DNA of 64,000 bases from an uncultured Oscillospiraceae bacterium (GTDB taxonomy: Bacteria > Bacillota > Clostridia > Oscillospirales > Acutalibacteraceae), in the NCBI GenBank assembly GCA_900540535.1, contig UQGM01000007.1, positions 15,273 to 79,272 of the forward strand, read 5' to 3'. Positions 56,288 through 63,982 of this stretch are shown in pieces (the first letter of the stretch is position 1; every line of letters begins with the position of its first letter). The position numbers and the translations under genes were made by a program. The notes beneath the pieces were generated by a model that was not told the origin of the DNA, searched no databases, and saw nothing but the letters and a program-made list of their open reading frames with translations.

Positions 56288-57168
56288 ATGAGAATAATAT
56301 TTTAAACGGAAAAATATTAAAGGGTATTGGCGGTTTCTATTATATAGAAACCGCCGATGCGGTATATGAGTGTAAAGCGAGGGGAGTTTTCAGAAAACAA
56401 AAAATAACTCCTCTTGTTGGCGATGATGTTACCATAACCATAAGGAGTAACGGAGAAAATACCATTGATTCCATACATCCACGCAAAAATTTTCTTGTGA
56501 GACCTCCTGTTGCCAATATAGAGCAGCTGTTTATTTTATCGGCTGCCTGTAATCCGAGTCCTAATTTGTTCCTTATCGATAAAATGACGGCTATTGCTAT
56601 AAATAAAGGTATTGAACCTATTATTGTTTTCACTAAATGTGATTTGATGGATTTAAGTGAATTTGAGAAAATCTATAAAAACTCAGGCCTTAAGACTGTA
56701 TGTATTTCTTCTGTGACAAAAGATGGAATTGATACAGTTAAAGAATGGATATCCGGAAAGGTAAGTGCTTTTATAGGAAACAGCGGTGTAGGTAAATCAA
56801 CCCTTTTAAACTCAATATGTGAAGGACTGAACCTTGACACCGGCGAAATAAGTGAAAAATTGGGACGTGGACGTCATACTACGAGGGCAGTTGAACTTTA
56901 CAAAGTCTGTGATGGATACGTTGCAGATACTCCAGGTTTTTCATCATTTGATATTGAGAAAAATGAAAGCGTTGCTCTCGAAGACATTCAGTACTGTTTT
57001 CCTGAATTTCAGCCGTATCTGGGTAAATGTAAATTTGTATCATGTTCCCATACCGTGGATAAAGGATGTGCTGTTCTTGAAGCACTCAGTGACGGAAAAA
57101 TTGAAAAAACACGTCATGAAAGCTATAAAGCCATGTACAGTGACGCAAAGGAATTAAAAAAATGGTAA
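56284..57168 (+). CDS. rsgA: Ribosome small subunit-dependent GTPase A
   Basis: Late 30S assembly GTPase. The 294-residue protein has an N-terminal OB fold (1-68), a circularly permuted GTPase domain with TKCD (G4) near 119 before GNSGVGKST (G1) near 166 and DTPG (G3) near 218, and a C-terminal zinc motif CKFVSCSHTVDKGC near 249. In Bacillus it is a PrkC substrate, consistent with overlap of the two genes. Overlaps thiN by seven bases. Confidence 0.97.
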   Translation: MNENNILNGKILKGIGGFYYIETADAVYECKARGVFRKQKITPLVGDDVTITIRSNGENTIDSIHPRKNFLVRPPVANIEQLFILSAACNPSPNLFLIDKMTAIAINKGIEPIIVFTKCDLMDLSEFEKIYKNSGLKTVCISSVTKDGIDTVKEWISGKVSAFIGNSGVGKSTLLNSICEGLNLDTGEISEKLGRGRHTTRAVELYKVCDGYVADTPGFSSFDIEKNESVALEDIQYCFPEFQPYLGKCKFVSCSHTVDKGCAVLEALSDGKIEKTRHESYKAMYSDAKELKKW

Positions 57169-57794
57169 ATATAAATCGCTGCGTTGTGATCGGAGGAGGA
57201 GTTATCTCTGATTACAGTAAAATAAAATTAAATATTGATGAGCAGGATTTTATCATTTGTGCAGATAAAGGTTATCTGCACAGCAAAGAGATGAATTTGC
57301 AACCAGATTTAATTATAGGCGATTTTGATTCATCACCATATCCTGAGAATAACGACTGTAAAGTTATCAAGCTTAACCCTGAGAAAGATGATACAGATTT
57401 ATTTTTGGCGGTATCTGAAGGTTATAAGCTTGGATACAGGGATTTTCTGCTTTTAGGGTGTCTTGGGGGCAGATTTGATCATACCTTTGCTAATTTAACA
57501 CTTTTAGCTCATTGGACGGATAAAGGGGCAAAACTTGTTTTAAAAGATGAACAAAACGAAATACTTATGCTGAATCCTGGTGCACATTCATTTAGCAAAA
57601 CCAGTAAATATGCTTCTTTTTTTGCATATTCCAGTGAAGTTACAGGCTTGACCCTTAATGGATTTAAATATCCGCTCAATGGATATAATCTCAGTAACAG
57701 CTGTGGATTGTGTGTCAGCAACGAAATTATATCTGATAAATGCACTGTTTCTTTTGCTTCAGGAAGACTTCTGACAATTTTCAGTACGGACTAA
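57162..57794 (+). CDS. thiN: Thiamine pyrophosphokinase
   Basis: Transfers pyrophosphate from ATP to thiamine to make the cofactor TPP. The 210-residue protein shows CADKGYLHS near 27, IIGDFDSSPYPE near 50 and KDDTDLFLAVSEG near 70, which hold the metal- and substrate-binding acidic residues. ATG 57162 overlaps rsgA; the Bacillus cluster has rpe between them, absent here. No terminator follows, so transcription may continue into the two small genes. Confidence 0.93.
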   Translation: MVNINRCVVIGGGVISDYSKIKLNIDEQDFIICADKGYLHSKEMNLQPDLIIGDFDSSPYPENNDCKVIKLNPEKDDTDLFLAVSEGYKLGYRDFLLLGCLGGRFDHTFANLTLLAHWTDKGAKLVLKDEQNEILMLNPGAHSFSKTSKYASFFAYSSEVTGLTLNGFKYPLNGYNLSNSCGLCVSNEIISDKCTVSFASGRLLTIFSTD

Positions 57795-57864
57795 CACCTT
57801 TTTTTCTCTTTTGCGTATTATGGTACTAATCACAAAGCAGACCATATTGTAAGCAGGTGATAAA

Positions 57865-58014
57865 GTGTTTCATAACCGCAGAGGGAAATGTGGAGGTTGG
57901 TTTATTGCGTTTGGAATAGGCTTTCTTGTTGCGTGTTGTATGCCGGCAAAAGCTTTAGTAGTGGTTATGTCAATTGCGCTTATAGTAATTGGTATTTGCT
58001 TGTGCAAAAGATAA
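57865..58014 (+). CDS. Small hydrophobic membrane protein, 49 residues
   Basis: GTG 57865 opens a 50-codon frame with AGGTGA five to ten bases upstream. The product begins with a basic, glycine-rich stretch (MFHNRRGKCGGW) followed by two hydrophobic segments (about 13-26 and 30-47) joined by CCMPAK, ending in CKR. This looks like a genuine two-helix membrane peptide: it has an SD, lies co-directionally between thiN and spoVM, and spoVM follows after 16 bases with its own SD. Function not known; a role in envelope or spore development is only suggested by position. Confidence 0.65.
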   Translation: MFHNRRGKCGGWFIAFGIGFLVACCMPAKALVVVMSIALIVIGICLCKR

Positions 58015-58030
58015 ACGGAGGCGTTGTAAC

Positions 58031-58123
58031 ATGAAAGTTGTAGTTTGGAGAAGTCCTAAAGCATTCAGTGGAATACTTAGAATTTTGTTCGGCATAAAGA
58101 AACAGGAAGATTTAAAGAACTAA
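58031..58123 (+). CDS. spoVM: Stage V sporulation protein M (spore-coat anchoring peptide)
   Basis: A 30-codon gene with CGGAGG (58016-58021) nine bases before ATG 58031. The peptide lines up without gaps with Bacillus SpoVM (from memory): Met1, Lys2, Pro9, Lys10, Gly14, Ile15, Arg17 and Gly21 coincide, and the rest is the same amphipathic, basic pattern. Pro9 is the residue important for recognising membrane curvature on the forespore in Bacillus. In Bacillus spoVM lies directly after thiN in the same prpC-prkC-rsgA-rpe-thiN cluster, so synteny agrees. In B. subtilis SpoVM recruits the coat ATPase SpoIVA. It is followed by a terminator. Confidence 0.85.
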   Translation: MKVVVWRSPKAFSGILRILFGIKKQEDLKN

Positions 58124-58160
58124 CTGTTTGATTTTCCTAAAAAACAATACTGGTTAAAAT

Positions 58161-58201
58161 AAAAATGAGCAGCCGTTTGATACGTGGCTACTCATTTTTT
58201 C
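58161..58201 (+). terminator. Terminator after spoVM
   Basis: AAAAATGAG-AGCC (from 58161) pairs with GGCT-CTCATTTTT (to about 58200) with one internal mismatch, then T-run. Closes the plus-strand cluster. Confidence 0.75.
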
Positions 58202-58235
58202 TATGGTAAAATTTTAAATTAAATCTTTGGCAAAG

Positions 58236-58269
58236 AAAAAGCTCAGGAAATAGTTTTCCTGAGCTTTTT
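58236..58269 (-). terminator. Terminator of the minus-strand CofE-like gene (probably bidirectional)
   Basis: Perfect 15-base inverted repeat (58236-58250 and 58255-58269, core GCTCAGGAAA/TTTCCTGAGC) with a four-base loop and A/T runs on both sides, 12 bases after the minus-strand stop at 58282. It serves convergent transcription. Confidence 0.88.
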
Positions 58270-58281
58270 AATATCAGTTTC

Positions 58282-59478
58282 TTATTTTGTGAAGTTATCA
58301 AAGTAACCCTGAACATATATAATGGGTGTACCCTTATCGCCGCTTCCGCTTGTAAGGTCACAAAGTGAACCAATAAGGTCTGTTAAACGGCGGGGAGTAG
58401 TACCCTGAGTTACCATAGTACCTACGAGGCTTGTAGCCTTTTCGTCTTTCTGACGGATATATTCGGAAATAGCGTTCTTGAGCTCATCGCCTTTAAGGTC
58501 AGCAAAATCATTATCAGCAAGATATTTAAGCTTAACCTCGTTAGGAGTTCCTTCAAGACCAGCTGTATAAGCAGGGGAAACAACCGGGTCAGCAAGCTCC
58601 CAAATTTTACCTACAGGATCTTTGAAAGCACCGTCGCCGTAAACCATGACTTCAACGTTTTTGCCAGTTGCCTCTTTAAGCATATCGTGGATCTTGTCTA
58701 CAACTTCCTGGCAATTTACCGGGAAAAGCTTTACAGTTTCTTCTGTTGCCTTGTTGGAGCCAAGAAGACCGTACTTATCATTATATCCGCTGCCATCAAC
58801 GCTTTCAACCAGTATATCGTCAAGACCATATACTTTTTCAGCTCCGGCTGCTTTCAATATTCTCTTGGTTCTGGCACGGGTATGAATATCGCATGTAAGA
58901 ACATTCTTAGTATAGTTTAAAATTGCCTTGGGATTATTTGCAAATATTACTTCAACTTCAGCTCCGCTTTCGGAAATAAGCTGTTTGTAATATTCAACAT
59001 AATCAACGCCGGTGAAAACATGCTTCTGATATCCGAAAAGTTCACGGTATTTTTTCTCGTCGAGGACATCGCTCCACGGATTAACACCTTTTTCATCAAG
59101 CAAATCAACATCTACAAGGTGATTTCCCACTTCATCTGAGGGATAGCTAAGCATAAGAACAATCTTTTTGCATCCCTTTGCTATACCTCTTAAGCAAATT
59201 GCGAAGCGGTTACGGCTGAGAATGGGGAAAAGTACGCCTACAGTTGAATCACCAAATTTTGAATTAATATCCTTAGCGATTTGATCAACGGTTGCATAGT
59301 TTCCCTGTGCACGTGCAACAACAGCTTCAGTAACTGCGACAACATCACGATCTCTGATTTCAAAGTTATCCTTTGAAGCTTTGAGGACTGAATCTACAAC
59401 GATCTCGGCAATGTCGTCTCCTTCTCTGATTATCGGAGCTCTGATGCCTCTTGATACGGTACCAATTAATCTTTCCAT
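58282..59478 (-). CDS. CofE-like protein (coenzyme F420-0:L-glutamate ligase family)
   Basis: A 398-residue protein whose N-terminal half follows the F420:glutamate ligase fold (VSRGIRAPIIREGDDIAEIV start; RDRDVVAVTEAVVARAQG near 41; LSRNRFAICLRGIAKG near 87). CofE adds glutamate to F420-0 with GTP. This lineage is not known to make F420 and no cofC, cofD, cofG/H gene is in the window, so another gamma-glutamyl ligation or a folate/other cofactor substrate is possible. C-terminal part (about 280-398) carries VMVYGDGAFKDPVGKIWELADP. Start has GGGGG seven bases upstream. Own promoter predicted. Confidence 0.8.
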   Translation of the reverse strand: MERLIGTVSRGIRAPIIREGDDIAEIVVDSVLKASKDNFEIRDRDVVAVTEAVVARAQGNYATVDQIAKDINSKFGDSTVGVLFPILSRNRFAICLRGIAKGCKKIVLMLSYPSDEVGNHLVDVDLLDEKGVNPWSDVLDEKKYRELFGYQKHVFTGVDYVEYYKQLISESGAEVEVIFANNPKAILNYTKNVLTCDIHTRARTKRILKAAGAEKVYGLDDILVESVDGSGYNDKYGLLGSNKATEETVKLFPVNCQEVVDKIHDMLKEATGKNVEVMVYGDGAFKDPVGKIWELADPVVSPAYTAGLEGTPNEVKLKYLADNDFADLKGDELKNAISEYIRQKDEKATSLVGTMVTQGTTPRRLTDLIGSLCDLTSGSGDKGTPIIYVQGYFDNFTK

Positions 59479-59534
59479 TTAAAAACCCCCATGTAATTAA
59501 GCGTATCAACTTTAGTTAATACAAAAACAAATAT

Positions 59535-59563
59535 ATTATAATGTCATAAACAGTTATATGCAA
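59535..59563 (-). promoter_or_regulatory. Probable promoter of the CofE-like gene
   Basis: On the minus strand: TTGCAT (59563-59558), 17-base spacer, TATAAT (59540-59535). The -10 is perfect, the -35 matches 3 of 6. The 191-base gap otherwise is AT-rich with no gene and no clear terminator for the ABC operon upstream. Confidence 0.5.
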
Positions 59564-59669
59564 CATTGTTTTGCATATTTTTTAGAAAATAACATTATTA
59601 GAATATAAAAACAGTAATTTTGACATAATTTTAAAACTAAAATTGCAAAATCAAAAACGCAAAACACGA

Positions 59670-61559
59670 TTATTCAAGCTCAAAAGCTCCGGTATACAGC
59701 TGATAATACTGACCTTTTTGTTCAAGAAGATCGTAGTGTGTACCTCTTTCTATGATCCTGCCATGATCGAGCACGATGATTACATCAGAATTCTTAACAG
59801 TTGAAAGACGGTGAGCTATAACAAAAACTGTTCTGCCTTCCATAAGTGCATCCATACCACGCTGAACTATGGCCTCAGTTCGTGTATCAATTGATGATGT
59901 AGCTTCATCAAGAATCATAACAGGGGGATCGGCAACAGCTGCACGGGCAATGGAGAGAAGCTGACGTTGACCCTGAGAAAGATTGGCGCCGTTTCCGGTA
60001 AGGGGAGTGTCATATCCCAAAGGCAGACGAGTTATGAAATCATCAGCGCCTACAAGCTTTGCAGCAGCAATACATTCATCATCTGATGCATCAAGCTTTC
60101 CGTATCGGATATTATCCATAACTGTTCCAGTGAAAAGATTGGTATCCTGAAGAACAATTCCGAGAGAATGACGTAAATCACTCTTTTTAATCTTGTTAAT
60201 GTTGATGCCGTCGTATCTTATTTTACCGTCGGCTATGTCATAGAATCTGTTGAGAAGATTTGTTATTGTTGTTTTTCCTGCACCTGTTGCACCTACAAAA
60301 GCAACTTTTTGACCGGGCTTTGCGTAGAGAGTTACGTTATGAAGAACAGGTTTTCCTTCTTCATACTCAAAGTCAACATCAAAAAGACGTACATCGCCCA
60401 TAAGCTTTGTATATGTAACAGTTCCGTCGCCGTGAGGATGTTTCCAAGCCCACATATTTGTGCGTTTATTGCATTCTACAAGTTCTCCGTTTTCTTCACG
60501 GGCGTTTACAAGTGTAACATATCCTTCATCCTGCTCAGGCTTCTGGTCAGCAAGGTTAAATATTCTTTCAGCTCCTGCAAGTCCCATTACAACTGCATTA
60601 ACCTGATGTGAAACCTGTCCGATGTTTCCAGCAAACTGTTTTGTCATATTGAGGAACGGAACAACAATACTGATGCTGATTGCAAGACCAGAAACACTTA
60701 CATTCGGAACATTTGAAACTAAGAGAATACCGCCTACGATAGCGACAACAACATATAAAACATTACCTATGTTATTAAGTATAGGACCGAGAATGTTTGC
60801 ATATTTGTTAGCTCTTTCAGACTCTTCAAAAAGCTGATCATTGAGCTTATCGAAATCCTTGCCGCTTTCTTCCTCATGGCAGAAAACTTTGATAACCTTC
60901 TGTCCGTTCATCATTTCCTCTACAAAGCCTTCAACTTTACCGAGAGCAGCTTGCTGGCGGAAGAAAAATTTTGCCGAATTTCCGCCGATTTTCTTAATAA
61001 GATAAAACATTACAGCAACGCCGAGGACAACAACAAGGGTGAGCCAGAGGCAATAATAAACCATAATACAGAAAACTGTGGTAACAGTTATGGCAGAAAC
61101 GAGAAGCTGTGGAAGGCTCTGTGAAATAAGCTGGCGGAGAGTATCAATATCATTGGTGTAATGGCTCATGATATCTCCATGATTGTTGGTGTCAAAATAT
61201 TTGATGGGAAGACGCTGCATTCCGCCAAACATTTTTTCACGCATTTTTTTCAAAGTTCCTTGAGTTATTACAGCCATTAACTGATTGAAGATAAAACCAG
61301 AAATAAGTGATAAAATGTAAAATCCTGCAAGAATGCCTACAAATGTCAGTATTTTAGTTTTGACACCATTCCAGTCACCGGTTTTCCAGCTGGTTTCAAC
61401 TATTGAAATGATGTTCTGCATGAAAACTGAGGGGATAGAGCTTACAACAGCATTGAAAACTATGCAGGCGACAGTTGTAGGAAGAAGTACAGGATAAAAG
61501 CTGAACATTGTTTTGAGAAGGCGTCCTATTGTGCCTTTCTTGTTCTGTTTAGTTTTCAA
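59670..61559 (-). CDS. ABC exporter half-transporter, catalytically complete subunit
   Basis: A 629-residue type IV ABC half-transporter: six membrane segments (about 20-320) and a C-terminal ATPase with Walker A GATGAGKTT near 447, signature LSQGQRQ near 548, Walker B ILDEATSSID with the catalytic Glu, and IAHRLST with the switch His. A 40-residue Trp/His-containing insert (about 368-410) precedes the ATPase strand, seen in this subfamily. TTG 61559 is used: GGTGATC precedes it by six bases, and the gene overlaps its partner by 11 bases. Likely forms a heterodimer with the upstream product for multidrug or peptide export. Confidence 0.92.
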   Translation of the reverse strand: MKTKQNKKGTIGRLLKTMFSFYPVLLPTTVACIVFNAVVSSIPSVFMQNIISIVETSWKTGDWNGVKTKILTFVGILAGFYILSLISGFIFNQLMAVITQGTLKKMREKMFGGMQRLPIKYFDTNNHGDIMSHYTNDIDTLRQLISQSLPQLLVSAITVTTVFCIMVYYCLWLTLVVVLGVAVMFYLIKKIGGNSAKFFFRQQAALGKVEGFVEEMMNGQKVIKVFCHEEESGKDFDKLNDQLFEESERANKYANILGPILNNIGNVLYVVVAIVGGILLVSNVPNVSVSGLAISISIVVPFLNMTKQFAGNIGQVSHQVNAVVMGLAGAERIFNLADQKPEQDEGYVTLVNAREENGELVECNKRTNMWAWKHPHGDGTVTYTKLMGDVRLFDVDFEYEEGKPVLHNVTLYAKPGQKVAFVGATGAGKTTITNLLNRFYDIADGKIRYDGININKIKKSDLRHSLGIVLQDTNLFTGTVMDNIRYGKLDASDDECIAAAKLVGADDFITRLPLGYDTPLTGNGANLSQGQRQLLSIARAAVADPPVMILDEATSSIDTRTEAIVQRGMDALMEGRTVFVIAHRLSTVKNSDVIIVLDHGRIIERGTHYDLLEQKGQYYQLYTGAFELE

Positions 61560-63294
61560 GCTGATCACCTGCCTTGTTCTGAGAAGTATAAATTTCACGG
61601 TAAATTTCATTTTCAGCAAGGAGCTGACTTTGTGTTCCGATTGCGTTTATGGTACCCTTGTCCATAACAATAATTCTGTCAGCGTCTTCAACTGAAGCAG
61701 TACGCTGAGCAATTATGATTTTTGTAGTTTCGGGGATATATTCTCTCATTGCTTTTCTGATACTTGCATCCGTTTTTGTATCAACTGCGCTGGTTGAGTC
61801 ATCCAAAATAAGGATTTTAGGTTTTTTGAGCAATGCTCTTGCAATACATAAACGCTGTTTCTGACCGCCAGAGACATTGGCACCGCCTTGTTCGATGTAT
61901 GTATCATATCCTAATGGGAACTGAGATATAAATTCATCTGCACAAGATAACTTACATGCGCTGATGATTTCTTCATCTGTTGCATCTTTATTTCCCCAGC
62001 GCAGATTTTCTTTTATTGTTCCTGAAAACAGTATGTTTTTCTGCAATACGACAGCAACCTGATTTCTGAGTGATTCAATATCATAATCTCTAACATCTAT
62101 TCCGCCTACTTTAACAACGCCTTCTGTTGCATCGTAAAGTCTTGAAATAAGCTGAACAAGAGAAGACTTTGAAGAACCGGTACCTCCTATAATTCCGATT
62201 GTCTCACCGGATTTTATTTGCAGGTTGATGTCTGAAAGAGCCATTCTCTTTGCTTTCTTTGAATACTTGAAGTTTACGTTTTCGAAAGAGATTGAGCCAT
62301 CTGGTACATCGTAAACAGGATTTTCGGGATTTGAAAGAGTGCTTTTTTCAGAAAGAACTTCTGCAATTCGCTTTCCTGATTCTCCGGCCATAGTGATCAT
62401 GACAAAGACCATTGAAAGCATCATGAGGCTCATAAGCATCATAAAGCTGTAAGTTAAAAGCGCAGAAAACTGACCAACATCAAGATCAATACCACGTGAA
62501 GTGATAATTGTATATGAACCGAATGAAAGAACAAACACCATAACCGTATAAATGCAGAACTGCATCAGAGGATTGTTTATTGCAAGTATTCTTTCAGCTT
62601 TAGTGAAATCTTTGCATACGTCTTCGGCAGCGTAATCAAATTTTTCCTGCTCGTAATCTTCTCTTACGAATGACTTTACAACACGCATCGCCTTTATGTT
62701 TTCCTGAATGGAACTATTGAGATTATCATATTTTTTGAAAACCTTTTTGAACAATGGAATTGCTTTATATATGATAATTGAAAGACCTATTCCCAAAATG
62801 GGCAATACAATTAAAAATATTGTTGCCATTTTACCGCCCATAATAAATGCCATTGTAAACGCAAAAATAAGCATCAGGGGAGCACGGATAGCCATGCGTA
62901 TAACCATCATAAATGCGTTTTGAACGTTTGTAATATCTGTGGTCATACGAGTAACAAGTGATGAAGTAAGGAACTTATCTATATTTTCAAATGAATATTT
63001 CTGAATTGCGTAAAACATATCGTGACGAAGATTTTTCGCAAAACCGCACGATGCAGTAGAGCACGTAATACCTGCCAATGCACCAAACAAAAGTGACAGA
63101 GCAGCCATTATTATAAGTACTACTCCATATTTTACAATTACTGAAAGCTCACATCCGGCTTTAATCTGGTTAACAAGATTTGCGATAACAAAAGGAATAA
63201 TGCACTCCATAACTACCTCGAAAACAACAAGCAGGGGAGTTATAATGGTTGCTTTTTTATATTCCCGTAAACTTTTTAATAATTGGCTTACCAT
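61549..63294 (-). CDS. ABC exporter half-transporter, degenerate-site subunit
   Basis: A 581-residue half-transporter with six membrane segments (1-310) and ATPase domain: Walker A GGTGSSKSS near 377, signature VSGGQKQR near 479, Walker B LILDDSTSAVD with Asp replacing the catalytic Glu, and IAQRTAS with Gln replacing the switch His. These substitutions are the normal degenerate site of heterodimeric exporters such as BmrCD, LmrCD and TM287/288; the complete partner is the next gene, overlapping by 11 bases. SD GAAAGGACGG upstream. Regulated by the MarR gene 37 bases upstream in the same operon. Confidence 0.93.
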   Translation of the reverse strand: MVSQLLKSLREYKKATIITPLLVVFEVVMECIIPFVIANLVNQIKAGCELSVIVKYGVVLIIMAALSLLFGALAGITCSTASCGFAKNLRHDMFYAIQKYSFENIDKFLTSSLVTRMTTDITNVQNAFMMVIRMAIRAPLMLIFAFTMAFIMGGKMATIFLIVLPILGIGLSIIIYKAIPLFKKVFKKYDNLNSSIQENIKAMRVVKSFVREDYEQEKFDYAAEDVCKDFTKAERILAINNPLMQFCIYTVMVFVLSFGSYTIITSRGIDLDVGQFSALLTYSFMMLMSLMMLSMVFVMITMAGESGKRIAEVLSEKSTLSNPENPVYDVPDGSISFENVNFKYSKKAKRMALSDINLQIKSGETIGIIGGTGSSKSSLVQLISRLYDATEGVVKVGGIDVRDYDIESLRNQVAVVLQKNILFSGTIKENLRWGNKDATDEEIISACKLSCADEFISQFPLGYDTYIEQGGANVSGGQKQRLCIARALLKKPKILILDDSTSAVDTKTDASIRKAMREYIPETTKIIIAQRTASVEDADRIIVMDKGTINAIGTQSQLLAENEIYREIYTSQNKAGDQLEN

Positions 63295-63331
63295 TTTTAC
63301 CGTCCTTTCAAAAAATTTATTAACTTAAAAC

Positions 63332-63787
63332 TCAATCTGTACGCACTGTACATTCGGATTCCAGTTTTCTCTCAATTTCCTTCCAATGTTCAAGTATTAT
63401 TGAAAGCAGATTATATAGCTCTTCTTTTTGAGATTCTGTAATACATGACATAAGCTCATCAACGTATTTGTCATGCTCCTTTTTTGCTGCAATAGCTTCC
63501 TTAATACCTTTATTAGTTAATCGCAGCACGATATGGCGGCTGTCTTTTGCACTTTTAGCTTTTTCTATTAGTCCGTCATTTTCCATTTTGATGATTATCT
63601 CGCTTAAAGAACCTGATTGCACTTGGAGAATATCCTGAAGTTCTTTCTGTAAAAGTTCGTGATGCTCTTCCAATACAATCAAAATTCTTTTTCTACCGAT
63701 TTTGCCGCCCATTCTGAAATATAAAAAATGTCCGCACATTCTAAGCTGTTTTATTACGTCATTTGAAAGTGCGTTTTTTTGTTCCAC
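63332..63787 (-). CDS. MarR family transcriptional regulator
   Basis: A 151-residue winged-helix regulator, probably a dimer. Helices from about 30 lead into the recognition region QVQSGSLSEIIIKMENDGLIEKAKSAKDSRHIVLRLT (about 55-92; wing with DSRH). Starts at GTG 63787 with GGTAGGTGA upstream. First gene of an operon with the two ABC subunits; a palindrome over the promoter -35 implies autorepression that is lifted by a ligand, the usual logic for MarR-ABC pairs. Confidence 0.92.
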   Translation of the reverse strand: MEQKNALSNDVIKQLRMCGHFLYFRMGGKIGRKRILIVLEEHHELLQKELQDILQVQSGSLSEIIIKMENDGLIEKAKSAKDSRHIVLRLTNKGIKEAIAAKKEHDKYVDELMSCITESQKEELYNLLSIILEHWKEIERKLESECTVRTD

Positions 63788-63817
63788 ATAATTTCACCTA
63801 CCTTATTTTCTCATAAA

Positions 63818-63846
63818 TTTATAGCACTTAAAAATTTAAATGTCAA
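63818..63846 (-). promoter_or_regulatory. Promoter of the marR-ABC operon
   Basis: On the minus strand: TTGACA (63846-63841), 17-base spacer, TATAAA (63823-63818). Near-consensus; -35 overlaps the palindromic operator. Confidence 0.8.
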
Positions 63847-63856
63847 GGTTCCTTGA
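63843..63856. promoter_or_regulatory. Candidate MarR operator TCAAGG-TT-CCTTGA
   Basis: Perfect six-base arms around TT, with AT/AT pairs just outside. It overlaps four bases of the -35 box of the marR promoter, so bound repressor would block RNA polymerase. Confidence 0.7.
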
Positions 63857-63919
63857 TATTTCTGGCCCAAATCGTATAATAGAAAAAATAGCCAAAAATT
63901 ACAGCTAAATAGTGTAATT

Positions 63920-63948
63920 TTGACGAATTACTATTTTTTAAGCATAAT
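63920..63948 (+). promoter_or_regulatory. Rightward promoter at the window end
   Basis: TTGACG (63920-63925), 17-base spacer, CATAAT (63943-63948). Predicted start near 63955, exactly at the left arm of the following hairpin. No gene is visible before the window ends. Confidence 0.5.
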
Positions 63949-63954
63949 AAATAT

Positions 63955-63982
63955 CCACCCGCATAGCGGGTGGTTTTTCTTT
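63955..63982 (+). terminator. Terminator-like hairpin followed by a second small hairpin
   Basis: CCACCCGC (63955-63962) pairs with GCGGGTGG (63966-63973), loop ATA, then TTTTTCTTTTT. A second small hairpin GGGC-ATA-GCCC follows at 63986-63996; both centre on the word GCATAGC. Could be a terminator for something to the right on the other strand, a leader, or a dispersed repeat. Confidence 0.5.

Noticed and set aside
57824..57858. SigE- or SigK-type sporulation promoter ahead of the 49-residue gene and spoVM
   Set aside because: CATATTGT resembles a SigE/SigK -10 and GCGTATT resembles a SigE -35, but the spacing is about 23 bases instead of 14-16.
61549..63294. Defective ABC transporter pseudogene because of Glu-to-Asp and His-to-Gln changes
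   Set aside because: These are the usual degenerate-site substitutions of heterodimeric exporters, and the partner gene has a complete site.
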